Positions 11,978 to 21,960 of a stretch of 64,000 nt of DNA are shown here, piece after piece (the stretch's first letter is position 1; each line of letters opens with the position of its first letter). The DNA is from Inia geoffrensis (taxonomy: Eukaryota > Chordata > Mammalia > Artiodactyla > Iniidae): contig CM070904.1 of assembly GCA_036417435.1 (NCBI GenBank), positions 15,234,835 through 15,298,834 of the forward strand, given 5' to 3'. A model generated the notes under the pieces. That model was given only the letters and a program-made list of their open reading frames with translations. It was not told the DNA's origin and did not search any database. Position numbers and translations under genes: made by a program.

Positions 11978-12469
11978 TTTTTTTTTTTTGAATTTTTGAA
12001 TTTTATTTAATTTATTTTTTTATACAGCACGTTTTTATTAGTCATCCATTTTATACACATCAGTTTATACATGTCAATCCCAATCGCCCAATTCATCACC
12101 ACCACTCCCAGCCCCAGCAGCTTTCCCCGCATGGTGTCCATATGTTTGTTCTCTACATCTGTGTCTCAATTTCTGCCCTGCAAACCGGTTCATATGTACC
12201 ATTTTTCTAGGTTCCATATATATGCGTTAATATACGATATGTGTTGTTCTCTTTCTGACTTACTTCACCCTGTGTGATGGTCTGTACATCCATCCACGTC
12301 TCAACAAATGACCCAATTTAATTCCTTTTAATGGTTGAGCAATATTCCACTGTATATATGTACCACATCTTCTTTATCCATTCATCTGTCGATGGGCATT
12401 TAGGTTGCTTCCATGACCTGGCTATTGTAAATAGTGCTGCAGTGAACATTGTGGTACATGACTCTTTTT

Positions 12470-12682
12470 TTTTTTTTTTTTTTTTTTTTTGCAGTACATG
12501 GGCCTCTCACTGTTGTGGCCTCTCCCGCTGTGGAGCACAGGCTCCGGACATGCACGCTCAGATGCCATGGCTCACAGGCCCAGCCACTCCAAGGCACGCA
12601 GATCTTCCCGGACCGGGGCGTGAACCCACATCCCCTGCATCGGCAGGCAGACTCTCAACCACTGTGCCACCAGGGAAGCCCC
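12470..12682 (-). mobile_element. CHR-type SINE inserted in L1-A
   Basis: A long T run (complement of the A tail) is followed by the complement of the CHR body, and the element ends at 'accagggaagccc', the complement of its head. The flanks 'catgactcttttt' at 12457-12469 and 12683-12695 are a matching target-site duplication, so the SINE jumped into L1-A after L1-A had landed. The 118-codon opening through this region is a SINE/L1 hybrid artefact. Confidence 0.95.
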
Positions 12683-12972
12683 CATGACTCTTTTTGAATT
12701 ATGGTTTTCTCTGGGTATATGCCCAGTAGTGGGATTGCTGGGTCATATGGTAGACCTATTTTTAGTTTTTTTAAGGACCCTCCATACTGTTCTCCATAGT
12801 GGCTTTATCAATTTACATCCCACCAACACTGCAAGAAGGTTCCCTTTTCTCCACACCCTCTCCAGCATTTGTTGTTTGCAGATTTTCTGATGATACCCAT
12901 TCTAACTGGTGTGAGGTGATACCTCATTGTAGTTTTGATTTGCATTTCTCTAAAAATTAGTGATGTTAAGCA

Positions 12973-13476
12973 AGAGAGAGGCATGGACATATATACACTA
13001 CCAAATGTAAGGTAGATAGCTAGTAGGAAGCAGCCACATAGCACAGGGAGATCAGCTGAGTGCTTTGTGACAGCTTGGAGGGGTGGGATAGGGAGGGTGG
13101 GAGGGAGGGGGATGCAAGAGGGAAGAGATATGGTAACATATGTATATGTATAACTGATTCACTTTGTTATAAAGCAGAAACTAACACACCATTGTAAAGC
13201 AATTATACTCTAATAAAGAAGTAAAAAGAAACAAAGATACAAGGAAATACAAATTTTAAATAAAAATTACTCAACCCCCCCCCCACAAAAATAATAGAAC
13301 TCAGGCCTACTGGACCTACTGAATCACAATCTGCACTTTTACAATCTCCCCAGTGTACTTGTGCACCCATGAATAGTTGAAAGGTACATTTCTACCACAA
13401 CATGTCTTTTCTGTCTGAGAAATACACACATTTTAACCAATTTGATATAAATAAAACACTCAAAAATGAAAAAAAC
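12973..13476 (+). mobile_element. 5'-truncated L1 with 3'-transduced tail, nested in L1-A
   Basis: An L1 3' UTR in plus orientation starts at 12973 ('agagagaggcatggac') and reaches its own AATAAA signal at 13212-13217. About 240 bp of non-L1 DNA follows, including a piece resembling antisense MER5A ('cctactgaatcacaatctgc'). It ends at a second AATAAA (13450-13455) and a short A run (13469-13475). The flanks 'attagtgatgttaagca' (12956-12972) and 'attagtgacgttgagca' (13477-13493) match at 15 of 17 bases, and they also restore L1-A ORF2 across the gap. This fits read-through of the weak L1 signal and transduction of downstream DNA. Confidence 0.88.
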
Positions 13477-16400
13477 ATTAGTGACGTTGAGCAGCTTTTC
13501 ATGTGCCTCTCGGCCATCTGTATGTCTTTTTTGGAGAAATGTCTATTTAGCTCTTCTGCCCATTTTTGGATTGGGTTGTTTGCTTTTATAATATTGAGCT
13601 TCATGAGCTGTTTATATAATATGGAGATTAATCCTTTGTCCATTGTATCATTTGCAAATATTTTCTCCCATTCTGAAAGGTTGTCTTTTAGTCTTGTTTA
13701 TGGTTTCCTTTGCTGTGCAAAAGCTTTTAAGTTTCATTAGGTCCCATTTGTTTATTTTTGTACTTATTTCCATTACTCTAGGAGGCAAATCAAAAAAGAT
13801 CTTGCTGTGATTTACGTCAAAGGGTGCTCTTCCTATGTCTTAGCCTAAGAGTTTTACAGTGTCCAGTCTTACATTTAGGTCTGCAATCCATTTTGAGTTT
13901 AGTTTTGTGTATGGTGTTAGAGAGTGTTCTAATTTCATTCTTTTACATGTAGCTGTCCAGATTTCCCAGCACCACTGGGAAGAAGAGACTGTCTTTTCTC
14001 CATTTTATATCCTTGCCTCCTTTGTCATAGATTAGTTGACCATAGGTGTGTGGGTTTATCTCTGGGCTTTCTATCTTGTTCCATTGATCTGTTTCTGTTT
14101 TTGTGCCAGTACCATATTGTATTGATTACTGTAGCTTTGTAGTATAGTCTGAAGTCAGGAAGTCTGATTCCGCCAGCACCGTTTTTTTCCCTCAAGACTG
14201 TTTTGGCTATTCAGGGTCTTTTTTGTCTCCATACAAATTTTAAGATTTTGTTCTAGTTCTGTAAAAAATGCCATTGGTAATTTGATAGGGATTGCATTGA
14301 ATCTGTACATTGCTTTGGGTAGTATAGTCATTTTCACAATATTGATTCTTCCAATCCAAGAACATCATATATCTCTCCATCTGTTGGTATCATCTTTAAT
14401 TTCTTTCATCAGTGTCTTATAGTTTTCTGAATACAGGTCTTTTGTCTCCCTAGGTAGGTTTATTCCTAGATATTTTATTCTTTTTGTTGCAATAGTAAAT
14501 GGGAGTGTTTCCTAAATTTCTATTGCAGATTATTCATCGTTAGTATAAAGGAATGCAAGAGATTTCTGTTTACTAATTTTGTATCCTGCAACTTTACCAA
14601 ATTCATTGATTACCTCTAGTAGTTCTCTGCTGGCATCTTTAGGATTTTCTATGTACAGTATCATGTCATCTGCAAACAGTGACAGTTTTACTTCTTCTTT
14701 TCCAATTTGTATTCCCTTTATTTGTTTTTCTTCTCTGATTGCTGTGGCTAGGACTTCCAAAACTATGTTGTGTAATAGTGGTAGAAGTGGACATCCTTGT
14801 CTTGTTCCTGATCTTAGAGGAAGTGCTTTCAGTTTTTCACCATTGAGAATACTGTTTGCTGTGGGTTTATTATATATGACCTTTATTATGTTGAGGTAGG
14901 TTCCCTCTATACCTGCTTTCTGGAGAGTGTTTATCATAAATGGGTCTTGAATTTTGTCAAAAGCTTTTTCTACATCTATTGAGATAATCATATGGTATTT
15001 ATTCTTCAGTTTGTTAATATGGTGTATCACATTGATTGATTTGCATATATTGAAGAAAACCTTGCATCCCTGAGATAAATCCTACTTGATCATGATGTAT
15101 GATGCTTTTAATGTGTTGTTAGATACTGTCTGCTAGTACTTTGTTGAGGAATTTTGCATCTATATTCATCAGTGATATTAGTCTGTAATTTTCTTTTTTT
15201 GTAGTATCTTTGTCTGGTTTTGATATCAGGGTGATGGTGGCCTCATAGGATGAGTGTCGGAGCATTCCTTCCTTTGCAACTTTTTGGAAGAATTTGAGAA
15301 GGATAGGTGTTAGCTCTTCTCTAAATGTTTGATAGAATTCACCTGTGAAGCCATCTGGTCCTGGACTTCTCTTTGTTGGAAGATTTTTAAGCAAAGTTTC
15401 AATTTCATTACTTGTGATTAGTCTGTTCATATTTTCTATTTTTTCCTGGTTCAGTCTTGGAAGGTTATACCTTTCTAAGAATTTGTCCATTTCTTCCAGG
15501 TTGTGCATTTTATTGGCATAGAGTTGCTTATAGCAGTCCCTTAGGATGCTTTGTATTTCTGTGGTGTCTGTTGTAACTTCTCTTTTTTTATTTCTAATTT
15601 TATTGATTTGGGTCCTCTCTCTTTTTTTCTTGATGAGTATGGCTAATGGCTTATCAATTTTATCTTCTCACAGAAACAGCTTTTAGTTTTATTGTTCTTT
15701 GCTATTGTTTTCTTTGTTTCTATTTCATTTATTTCTGCTCTGATCTTTATGATTTCTTTCCTTCTGCTAACTTTGGGTTTTGTTTGTTCTTCTTTCTCTA
15801 GTTTCTTTAGGTGTAAGGTTAGATTGTTTATTTGAGATTTTTCTTGTTTCTTGAGGTAGGCTTGTATAGCTATAAACTTTCCTCTTAAAACTACTTTTAC
15901 TGCATCCCATAGGTTATGGATCATCGTGTTTTCCTTGGCATTTGTCTCTAGGTATTTTTTGATTTCCTCTTTGATTTCTTCAATGATCTCTTGGTTATTT
16001 AGTAATGTATTGTTTAGCCTCTATGTGTTTGTGTTTTTTATGTTTTTTTCCCTATAATTGATATCCAGTCTCATAGTGTTGAGATCAGAAAAGATGCTTG
16101 ATATGATTTCAATTTTCTTAAATTTACTGAGGCTTGATTTGTCGACTAAGATGTGATCTATCCTGGAGAATGTTCCATGCACACTTGAGAAGAAAGTGTA
16201 CTCTGCTGTTTTTGGATGGAATGTCCTATAAATATCAATTAAATCTCTCTGGTCTATTTTGTCATTTAAAGCTTCTGTTTCCTTATGTATTTTCATTTTG
16301 GATGACCTGTCTATTGGTGTAAGTGAGGTGTTAAAGTCTCCCATTATTACTGTGTTACTGTCAATTTCCTCTTTTAGAGCTGTTAGCAGTTGCCTTATGT

Positions 16401-16816
16401 ATTGAAGTGCTCCTATGTTGGGTGCATATATAATTGTTATATCTTCTTCATGGATTGACCCCTTGCTCATTATGTAGTGTCCTTCCTTGTATCTTGTAAT
16501 ATTCTTTATTTTACTGTCTATTTTATCTGATATGAGTATTGCTACCCCAGCTTTCTTTTGATTTCTATTTGCATGGATGTCTTTTTCCATCCCTCACTTT
16601 CAGTCTGTATATGTCCCTAGGTCTGAGGTGAGTCTCTTGTAGACAGCATATATATAGGTCTTGTTTTTGTATCCATTCAACAAGCCTGTTTCTTTGGTTG
16701 GAGCATTTAATCCATTCACTTTTAAGGTAACTATTGATATGTATGTTCCTATGGCCATTTTCTTAATTTTGGGGGGTTTGTTTTTGTAGGTCCTTTTCTT
16801 CTCTTGCATTTCCCAC

Positions 16817-17723
16817 TTAGAGAAGTTCCTTTAGCATTTGTTGTAAAGCTGGTTTGGTGGTGCTGAGTTCTCTTAGCTTTTGCTTGCCTGTAAAGCTTTT
16901 GATTTCTCCATCGAATCTGAATGAGATTCTTGCCGGGTAGAGTAATCTTGGTTGTAGGTTCTTCCCTTTCATCACTTTAAGTATATCATGCCACTCCCTT
17001 CTGGCTTGTAGAGTTTCTGCTGAGAAATCAGCTGTTAACCTTATGGGAATTCCCTTGTATGTTATTTGTCATTTTTCCCTTGCTGCTTTCAATAATTTTT
17101 CTTTGTCTTTAATTTTTGCCAATTTGATTACTATGTGTCTCGGTGTGTTTCTCCTTTGGTTTATCCTGTATGGGACTCTCTGCACTTCCTGGACTTGGGT
17201 GTCTATTTCCTTTCCCATGTTAGGGAAGTTTTCAACTATAATCTCTTCAAATATTTTCTTGGGTACTTTCTCTCTCTCTTCTCCTTCTGGGACCCCCTAT
17301 AATGCAAATGTTGTTTCGTTTAATGTTGTCCCAGAGGTCTCTTAGGCTGTCTTCATTTCTTTTTATTCTTTTTTCGTTATTTGGTTCCACAGCAATGAAT
17401 TCCACCATTCTGTCTTTCAGGTTACTTATCCGTTCTTCTGCCTCAGTTATTCTGTGACTGATTCCTTCAAGTGTAGTTTTCATTTCAGTTACTGTATTGT
17501 TCATCTCTGTTTGTTTGGTCTTTAATTCTTCTAGGTCTTTGTTAAACACTTCTTACATCTTCTCAATATTTGCCTCCGTTCTTTCTTCAAGGTCCTGGGT
17601 CATCTTCACTATCATTATTCTGAATTCTATTTCTGAAAGGTTGCCTATCTCCACTTTATTTAGTTGTTTTTCTGGGGTTTTATCTTGTTTCTTCATCTGG
17701 TACATAGCCCTCTGCCTTTTCAT
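16817..17723 (-). pseudogene. L1-A ORF1 (RNA-binding chaperone) remnant
   Basis: ORF1 protein coats L1 RNA as a coiled-coil trimer. The predicted start lies at 17723-17721 and the stop at 16819-16817 on the minus strand, the usual ORF1 length of about 300 codons. The clearest piece (17549-17247) reads MFNKDLEELKTKQTEMNN...ITEAEERISNLKDR...RNEDSLRDLWDNIKRNN, with heptad-like spacing of hydrophobic residues (coiled coil) followed by the start of the RNA-recognition fold. Downstream, frames shift near 17245 and further stops occur (for example around 17060). Compared with L1-C the codon after DNIK is still CGA (Arg). Confidence 0.9.
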
Positions 17724-18630
17724 CTGATCTATCTTTCTGTGAATGTGGTTTTTGTTCCACAGACTGCAGGATTGTAGTTCTTCTTGCTTCTGCTGTCTGC
17801 CCTCTGGTGGATGAGCCTATCTAGTAGGCTTGTGCAAGTTTCCTGATGGAAGGGACTGGTGGTGGGTAGAGCTGGCTGTTGCTGTGATGGGTAGAGTTCA
17901 GTAAAACTTTAATCCACTTGTCAGCTGATGGGTGGGGCTGGGTTCCCTCCCTGTTGGTTGTTTGGTCTGAGGCAACCCAACACTGGAGCCTACCTGGGCG
18001 CTTTGGTGGGGTTAATGGCAGACTCTGGGAGGGCTCACACCAAGGGGTACTTCCCAGAGCTTCTGCTGCCACTGTCCTTGTCCTCACGATGAGCCACAGT
18101 CACCCATAACCTCTGCAGGAGACCCTCCCTCACTAGCAGGTAGGTCTGGTTCAGTATTCCCTGGGGTCCCTGCTCCTTCCCCTGGGTCCTGATGTGCACA
18201 CTACTTTGTGTGTGCCCTCCAAGAGTGGAGTGTCTGTTTCCCCCAGTCCTTTCAGAGTCCTGTAATCAAATACCACTAGCCTTCAAAGTCTGATTCTCTA
18301 GGAATTCCTCCTCCCGTTGCCAGACCCCCAGGTTTGCAAGCCTGACATGGGGCTCAGAACATTCACTCCAGTGGGTGGGCTTCTGTGGTATAAGTGTTCT
18401 CCTGTTTGTGAGTCACCCACCCAGCAGTTATGGGATTTGATTTTATTGTGATTGTGCCCCTCCTACCATCTCATTGTGGCTTCTTTATCTTTGGATGTGG
18501 GGTATCTTTTTTGGTGAGTTGCAGTATCTTTCTGTAGATGATTGTTCAGCAGTTAATTGTGATTCTGGTATTCTTGCAAGAGGGAGTATGAGCACATCCT
18601 TCTCCTCCCCCCTCTTGGTTCCAAAAATCC
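17724..18630 (-). promoter_or_regulatory. L1-A 5' UTR (internal promoter region)
   Basis: About 0.9 kb between the L1 5' end and ORF1. Read on the minus strand it starts with a G-rich segment ('gaaccaagagggggg'), as mammalian L1 promoters often do. Its sequence is unrelated by eye to the 5' UTR of L1-B, so the two copies belong to lineages with different promoters. Current activity cannot be judged from sequence. Confidence 0.65.
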
Positions 18631-18672
18631 CACTTCACTTCTTATATGTGAAATTAATGAGAAAAACTAGGT
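18631..18672 (+). repeat. Ancient SINE (MIR-like), part 2 of 3, between two L1s
   Basis: This 42-bp strip holds the second copy of the L1-A duplication (18631-18643), then 'atatgtgaaattaatgag', which continues the MIR-like SINE from 11977, then 'aaaaactaggt' (18662-18672), the first copy of the L1-B duplication. It is all that separates the 5' ends of the two L1 elements. Confidence 0.8.
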
Positions 18673-18808
18673 TAGGTGGGTCATGGGGAGCCCTGCCAAG
18701 CTACTGGTCTACCATATGTGTGTAGATATTAGTGCTATAGGTCAGGTTTAAACAACAAATCCAACAAGGCAGCCGAGCCTATATTTGAAATTAGAAATTA
18801 AAATGTAA
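18673..18808 (+). other. Extra DNA at the 5' end of L1-B (possible 5' transduction)
   Basis: These 136 bases lie between the L1-B target-site duplication and the first L1-like sequence. They look neither like L1 5' UTR nor like the MIR-like host element. If the duplication is assigned correctly, they were carried in with the L1, for instance by transcription from a promoter upstream of the source copy. Confidence 0.5.
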
Positions 18809-20857
18809 TGACTGGAGAGACCTTCAAGATGGCAGAATAGTAAGACATGGAGATCACCTTCCTCCCAACAAATACATCAGAAATACATCTACATATGGAA
18901 CAACTCCTACAGAACACCTATTGGAAGCTGGCAAGACCTCAGATTTCCCAAAAGGCAAGAAACTCCCCACATACTTGGGTAGGGAACAGAAAAAGAAAAA
19001 ACAGAGTCAAAAGAATAGGGACGGGACCTGCACCAGTGGGAGGGAGCTGTGAAGAAGGAAAGGTTTCCATGCATAGGAAGCCCTTCATTGGTGGAAATGG
19101 GTGTGGGTGTGGGGGAAGCCTCAGAGCCACAGAGGAGGGCACAGTAACAGGGGTGCAGAGGGAAAAGCAGAGAGATTCCCACACAGAGGATCAGTGCCAA
19201 CAAGCACTCACCAGCCTGAGAGGCTTATCTGATCACCTGCCGGGGCGGGTGGGGGGTGGAAGCTGAGGCTCGGACTCCAGAGTTCAGATCCCAGGGAGAG
19301 GACTGGGGTTGGCTGTGTTAACACAGACTGAAGGGGGTTAGTGCACCACAGCTAGACAGGAGGGAGTCCAGGAAGCAGTCTGGAACTGCCTAAGAGGCAA
19401 GAGACCATTATTTTGGGGTGCTCAAGGAGAGGGGATACTGAGCACCGCCTGATCAAGCTCCAGAGGTGGGCACAAGCCATGGCTATTAGCGCAGACACCA
19501 GAGACAGGCATGAAATTCTAAGGCTGCTGCAGCCACCTAGAAGCCTGTGTGCAAACACAGGTCACTATCCACACCTCCCCTCTCAGGAACCTTTGCAGCT
19601 CGCCACTGGCAGTGTCCTGTGATCTAAGGACAACTTCCCCTGGAGAACACACTGAGCGCCTCAGGCGGGTGCAACATCACACCAGCTTCTGCTGCTGCAG
19701 GCTCTCCCCACATTCCCTACCCTTCCCTTCCCCCGACCTCAGTGAGCCAGAGCTCTCTAATCAGCTGCTACTTTAACCCCATCCTCTCTGAGCGGGAACA
19801 GATGCCCTCAGGTGACCTACACACAGAGGCAGGTCTAAATCCAAAGCTGAACCACAGCAGCTGTGCGAACAAAGAAGAGAAGGGAAACCTCTCCATGCAG
19901 CCTCAGGAGCAGTGGATTAAATCCCCACAATCATCTTGATGTACCCTGCATCTGTGGAATACCTGAATAGACCATGAATCATCCCAAAATTGAGTGGTGG
20001 ACATTGGGAGAAATGATATATATATTTTTTTCCTTTTTCTCTTTTTGTGAGTGTGTATGGGTATGCTTCTCTGTGTGATTTTGTCTGTATAGCTTTGCTT
20101 TTAACCATTTGTCCTAGGGTTCTGTCTGTCCGTTTTTTTGTTTGTTTGTTTTATTTTTTATTTATTTTATTTTAATTCTTTTTTAGTGCTTCTTTTTGGT
20201 TTGGTTGCTCTTTTCTTTCTTTCTTTCCTTCTTTTTCTTTTTCTATTACTTTTTAATATTTTTATTTTTAATAATCATTTTTATTTTAATAACTCTTTTA
20301 TTTTATTTTATTTTACTTTCTTTCTTTCATTCTTTCTTTTTATCTCCCTTATCCTCTGAGCCGTGTGGCTGACAGGGTCTTGGTGCTCCGACCAGGTGTC
20401 AGACCTATGCCTATGAGGTGGGAGAGCAGAGTTCAAGACACTGGTCCACCAGAGACCTCCGAGCTCCACATAATATCAAACAGCAAAACCTCTCCCAGAG
20501 ATCTTCATCTCAATGCTAAGACCCAGTTCCACTCAACAACTGGTAAGCTACAGTACTTGACACCCTATGCCAAACAACTAGCAATGCAGGAACACAACCC
20601 CACCCATTATCAGAGAGCTGCCTAAAATCATAATAAGGTCACAGAAACCCCAAAACACACCACCAGATGTGGGCCTGGCACTAGAAAATAAAGATCCAAC
20701 CTCATCCAGCACAACACAGGCACCAGTCTCCTCCATCAGGAAGCCTACACAACCCACTGAACAAACCTTAGCCACTGGGGGCAGGCACCAAAAACAACGG
20801 GAACTATGAACCTCTAGCCTGAGAAAAGGAGACCCCAAACACAGTAGGTTAAGCAAA
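18809..20857 (+). promoter_or_regulatory. L1-B 5' UTR (internal promoter region)
   Basis: About 2 kb from 'aagatggcagaatagtaag' to ORF1. The first half is mixed composition. A T/pyrimidine-rich block lies at 20020-20360, with runs such as 'ttctttctttctttcc'. The 139-codon opening at 18847-19266 and its antisense mirrors lie wholly inside this UTR and are not known L1 proteins. Confidence 0.7.
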
Positions 20858-21903
20858 ATAAGAAGATAGAGAAACATACAGCAGGTGAAGGACCAGGTAA
20901 AAATCCACCAGACCAAACAAAGGAAGAAGAAATAGGCAGTCTACCTGAAAAAGAATTCAGAGTAATGATAGTAAAGATGATCCAAAATCTTGGAAATAGA
21001 ATGGAGAAAATACAAGAAATGTTTAAAAAGGACCTAGAAGAACTAAAGAGCAAACAAACAATGATGAACAATGCAATAGATGAAATATAAACTGCTCTAG
21101 AAGGAATCAATAGCAGAATAACTGAGGTAGAAGAACGGATAAGTGACCTGAAAGATAAAATAGTGGAAATAACTATTGCAGAGCAGAATAAAGGAAAAAA
21201 GAATGAAAAGAATTGAGGACAGTCTCAGAGACCTCTGGGACAACATTAAACACACCAACATATGAATTATATGTGGTCCCAGAAGAAGAGAAAAAGAAAG
21301 GGACGGAGAAAATGTTTGAAGAATTTATAGTTGAAAACTTCCCTAATATGGGAAAGGAAATAGTTAATAAAGTTCAAGAAGCACAGAGGGTCCCATACAG
21401 GATAAATCCAAGGAGAAACACACCAAGGCACATATTAATCAAACTATCAAAAAGTAAATACAAAGAAAATATTATTAAAAGCTTCAAGGGAAAAAAACAA
21501 ATAACATACAAGGGAATCCCCATAAAATTAGCAGCTCTTTTTTCAGCAGAAACTCTGCAAGTCAGAAGGGAGTGGCAGGACATATTTAAAGTGATGAAAG
21601 GGAAATACCTACAAACAAGATTACCCTAGATAGCTAGTGGGAAGCAGCCACATAGCACAGGGAGATCAGCTTGGTGGTGTGTGACCACCTAAAGGGGTGG
21701 GATAGGAAGGGTGGGAGAGGGAGACGCCAGAGGGAAGAGATATGGGAACATATGTATATGTATAACTGATTCACTTTCTTATAAAGCAGAAACTAACACA
21801 CCACTGTAAAGCAATTATACTCCAATAAAGATGCTAAAAAGAAAAAAAGAGAATTCAAGCCACCAAACCAGGTTTACAACAAATGTTAAATGAATTTATC
21901 TAG
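20858..21903 (+). pseudogene. L1-B ORF1 remnant, interrupted by a nested L1
   Basis: The frame equivalent to the ORF1 N-terminus begins at 20858, but the start codon is ATA and a stop follows within a few codons. The coiled-coil region (20990-21180) reads IQEMFKKDLEELKSKQTMMNN, then a TAA replaces a codon, then TALEGINSRITEVEERISDLKDK. The RNA-binding half survives as an opening at 21213-21629 (FPNMGKEIVNKVQEAQRVPYRINPRRNTPRHILIKLSK). A nested L1 3' end replaces the last conserved block, about 64 bp of which is missing. The remaining tail ends with TAG at 21901-21903. Confidence 0.88.
21628..21861 (+). mobile_element. L1 3' end nested in L1-B ORF1, with target deletion
   Basis: From 'agatagctagtgggaagc' to 'ccaataaagatgc' and an A-rich tail, this is the same 3' UTR type as the end of L1-B. 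I see no matching duplication at the two borders. Compared with L1-C, about 64 bp of ORF1 (equivalent to 61811-61874) is absent at the site. That points to an insertion with target deletion, or to an endonuclease-independent event. Confidence 0.82.
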
Positions 21904-21960
21904 GCAGGAAACACAAGAGAAGGAAAAGACCTACAATAACAAATCTAAAACAATTAAGAA

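Larger units (their letters stand above)
12195..16758 (-). pseudogene. L1-A ORF2 (endonuclease/reverse transcriptase) remnant
   Basis: ORF2 protein nicks target DNA and reverse-transcribes L1 RNA. On the minus strand the start reads MAIGTYISIVTLKVNGLNAP (ATG at 16758-16756). The endonuclease part (16590-16021) keeps M-GDFN-TS and RIDHIL but has FSDL where FSDH is expected, so the catalytic histidine is lost. The fingers/palm part keeps [13 protein letters not shown] (about 15370) and the catalytic [13 protein letters not shown] (about 14680). The coding sequence is broken into at least four openings by frameshifts and stops, and is interrupted by a nested SINE and a nested L1. It cannot make a full protein of about 1,270 residues. 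The early stop after the EN domain and the missing histidine would each suffice to disable it. Confidence 0.92.
11978..18630 (-). mobile_element. L1-A: full-length L1, antisense, with two later insertions
   Basis: The poly(T) at 11976-11989 is the complement of the poly(A) tail, and the 5' UTR ends at about 18630. The flanks carry an exact 13-bp duplication, 'cacttcacttctt', at 11965-11977 and 18631-18643. Together these show a complete retrotransposition event. Going 5' to 3' on the minus strand: 5' UTR 18630-17724, ORF1 17723-16817, ORF2 16758 to about 12195, 3' UTR of the type also seen at 41.6 kb. Removing the nested SINE (about 210 bp) and nested L1 (about 500 bp) leaves about 5.9 kb, the usual L1 length. 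Stops and frameshifts in both ORFs make it inactive. Confidence 0.93.

Noticed and set aside
18847..19266. 139-codon frame in L1-B 5' UTR
   Set aside because: It lies wholly in the L1 untranslated promoter region, has antisense frames in the same place and resembles no ORF0-like peptide that I can verify.
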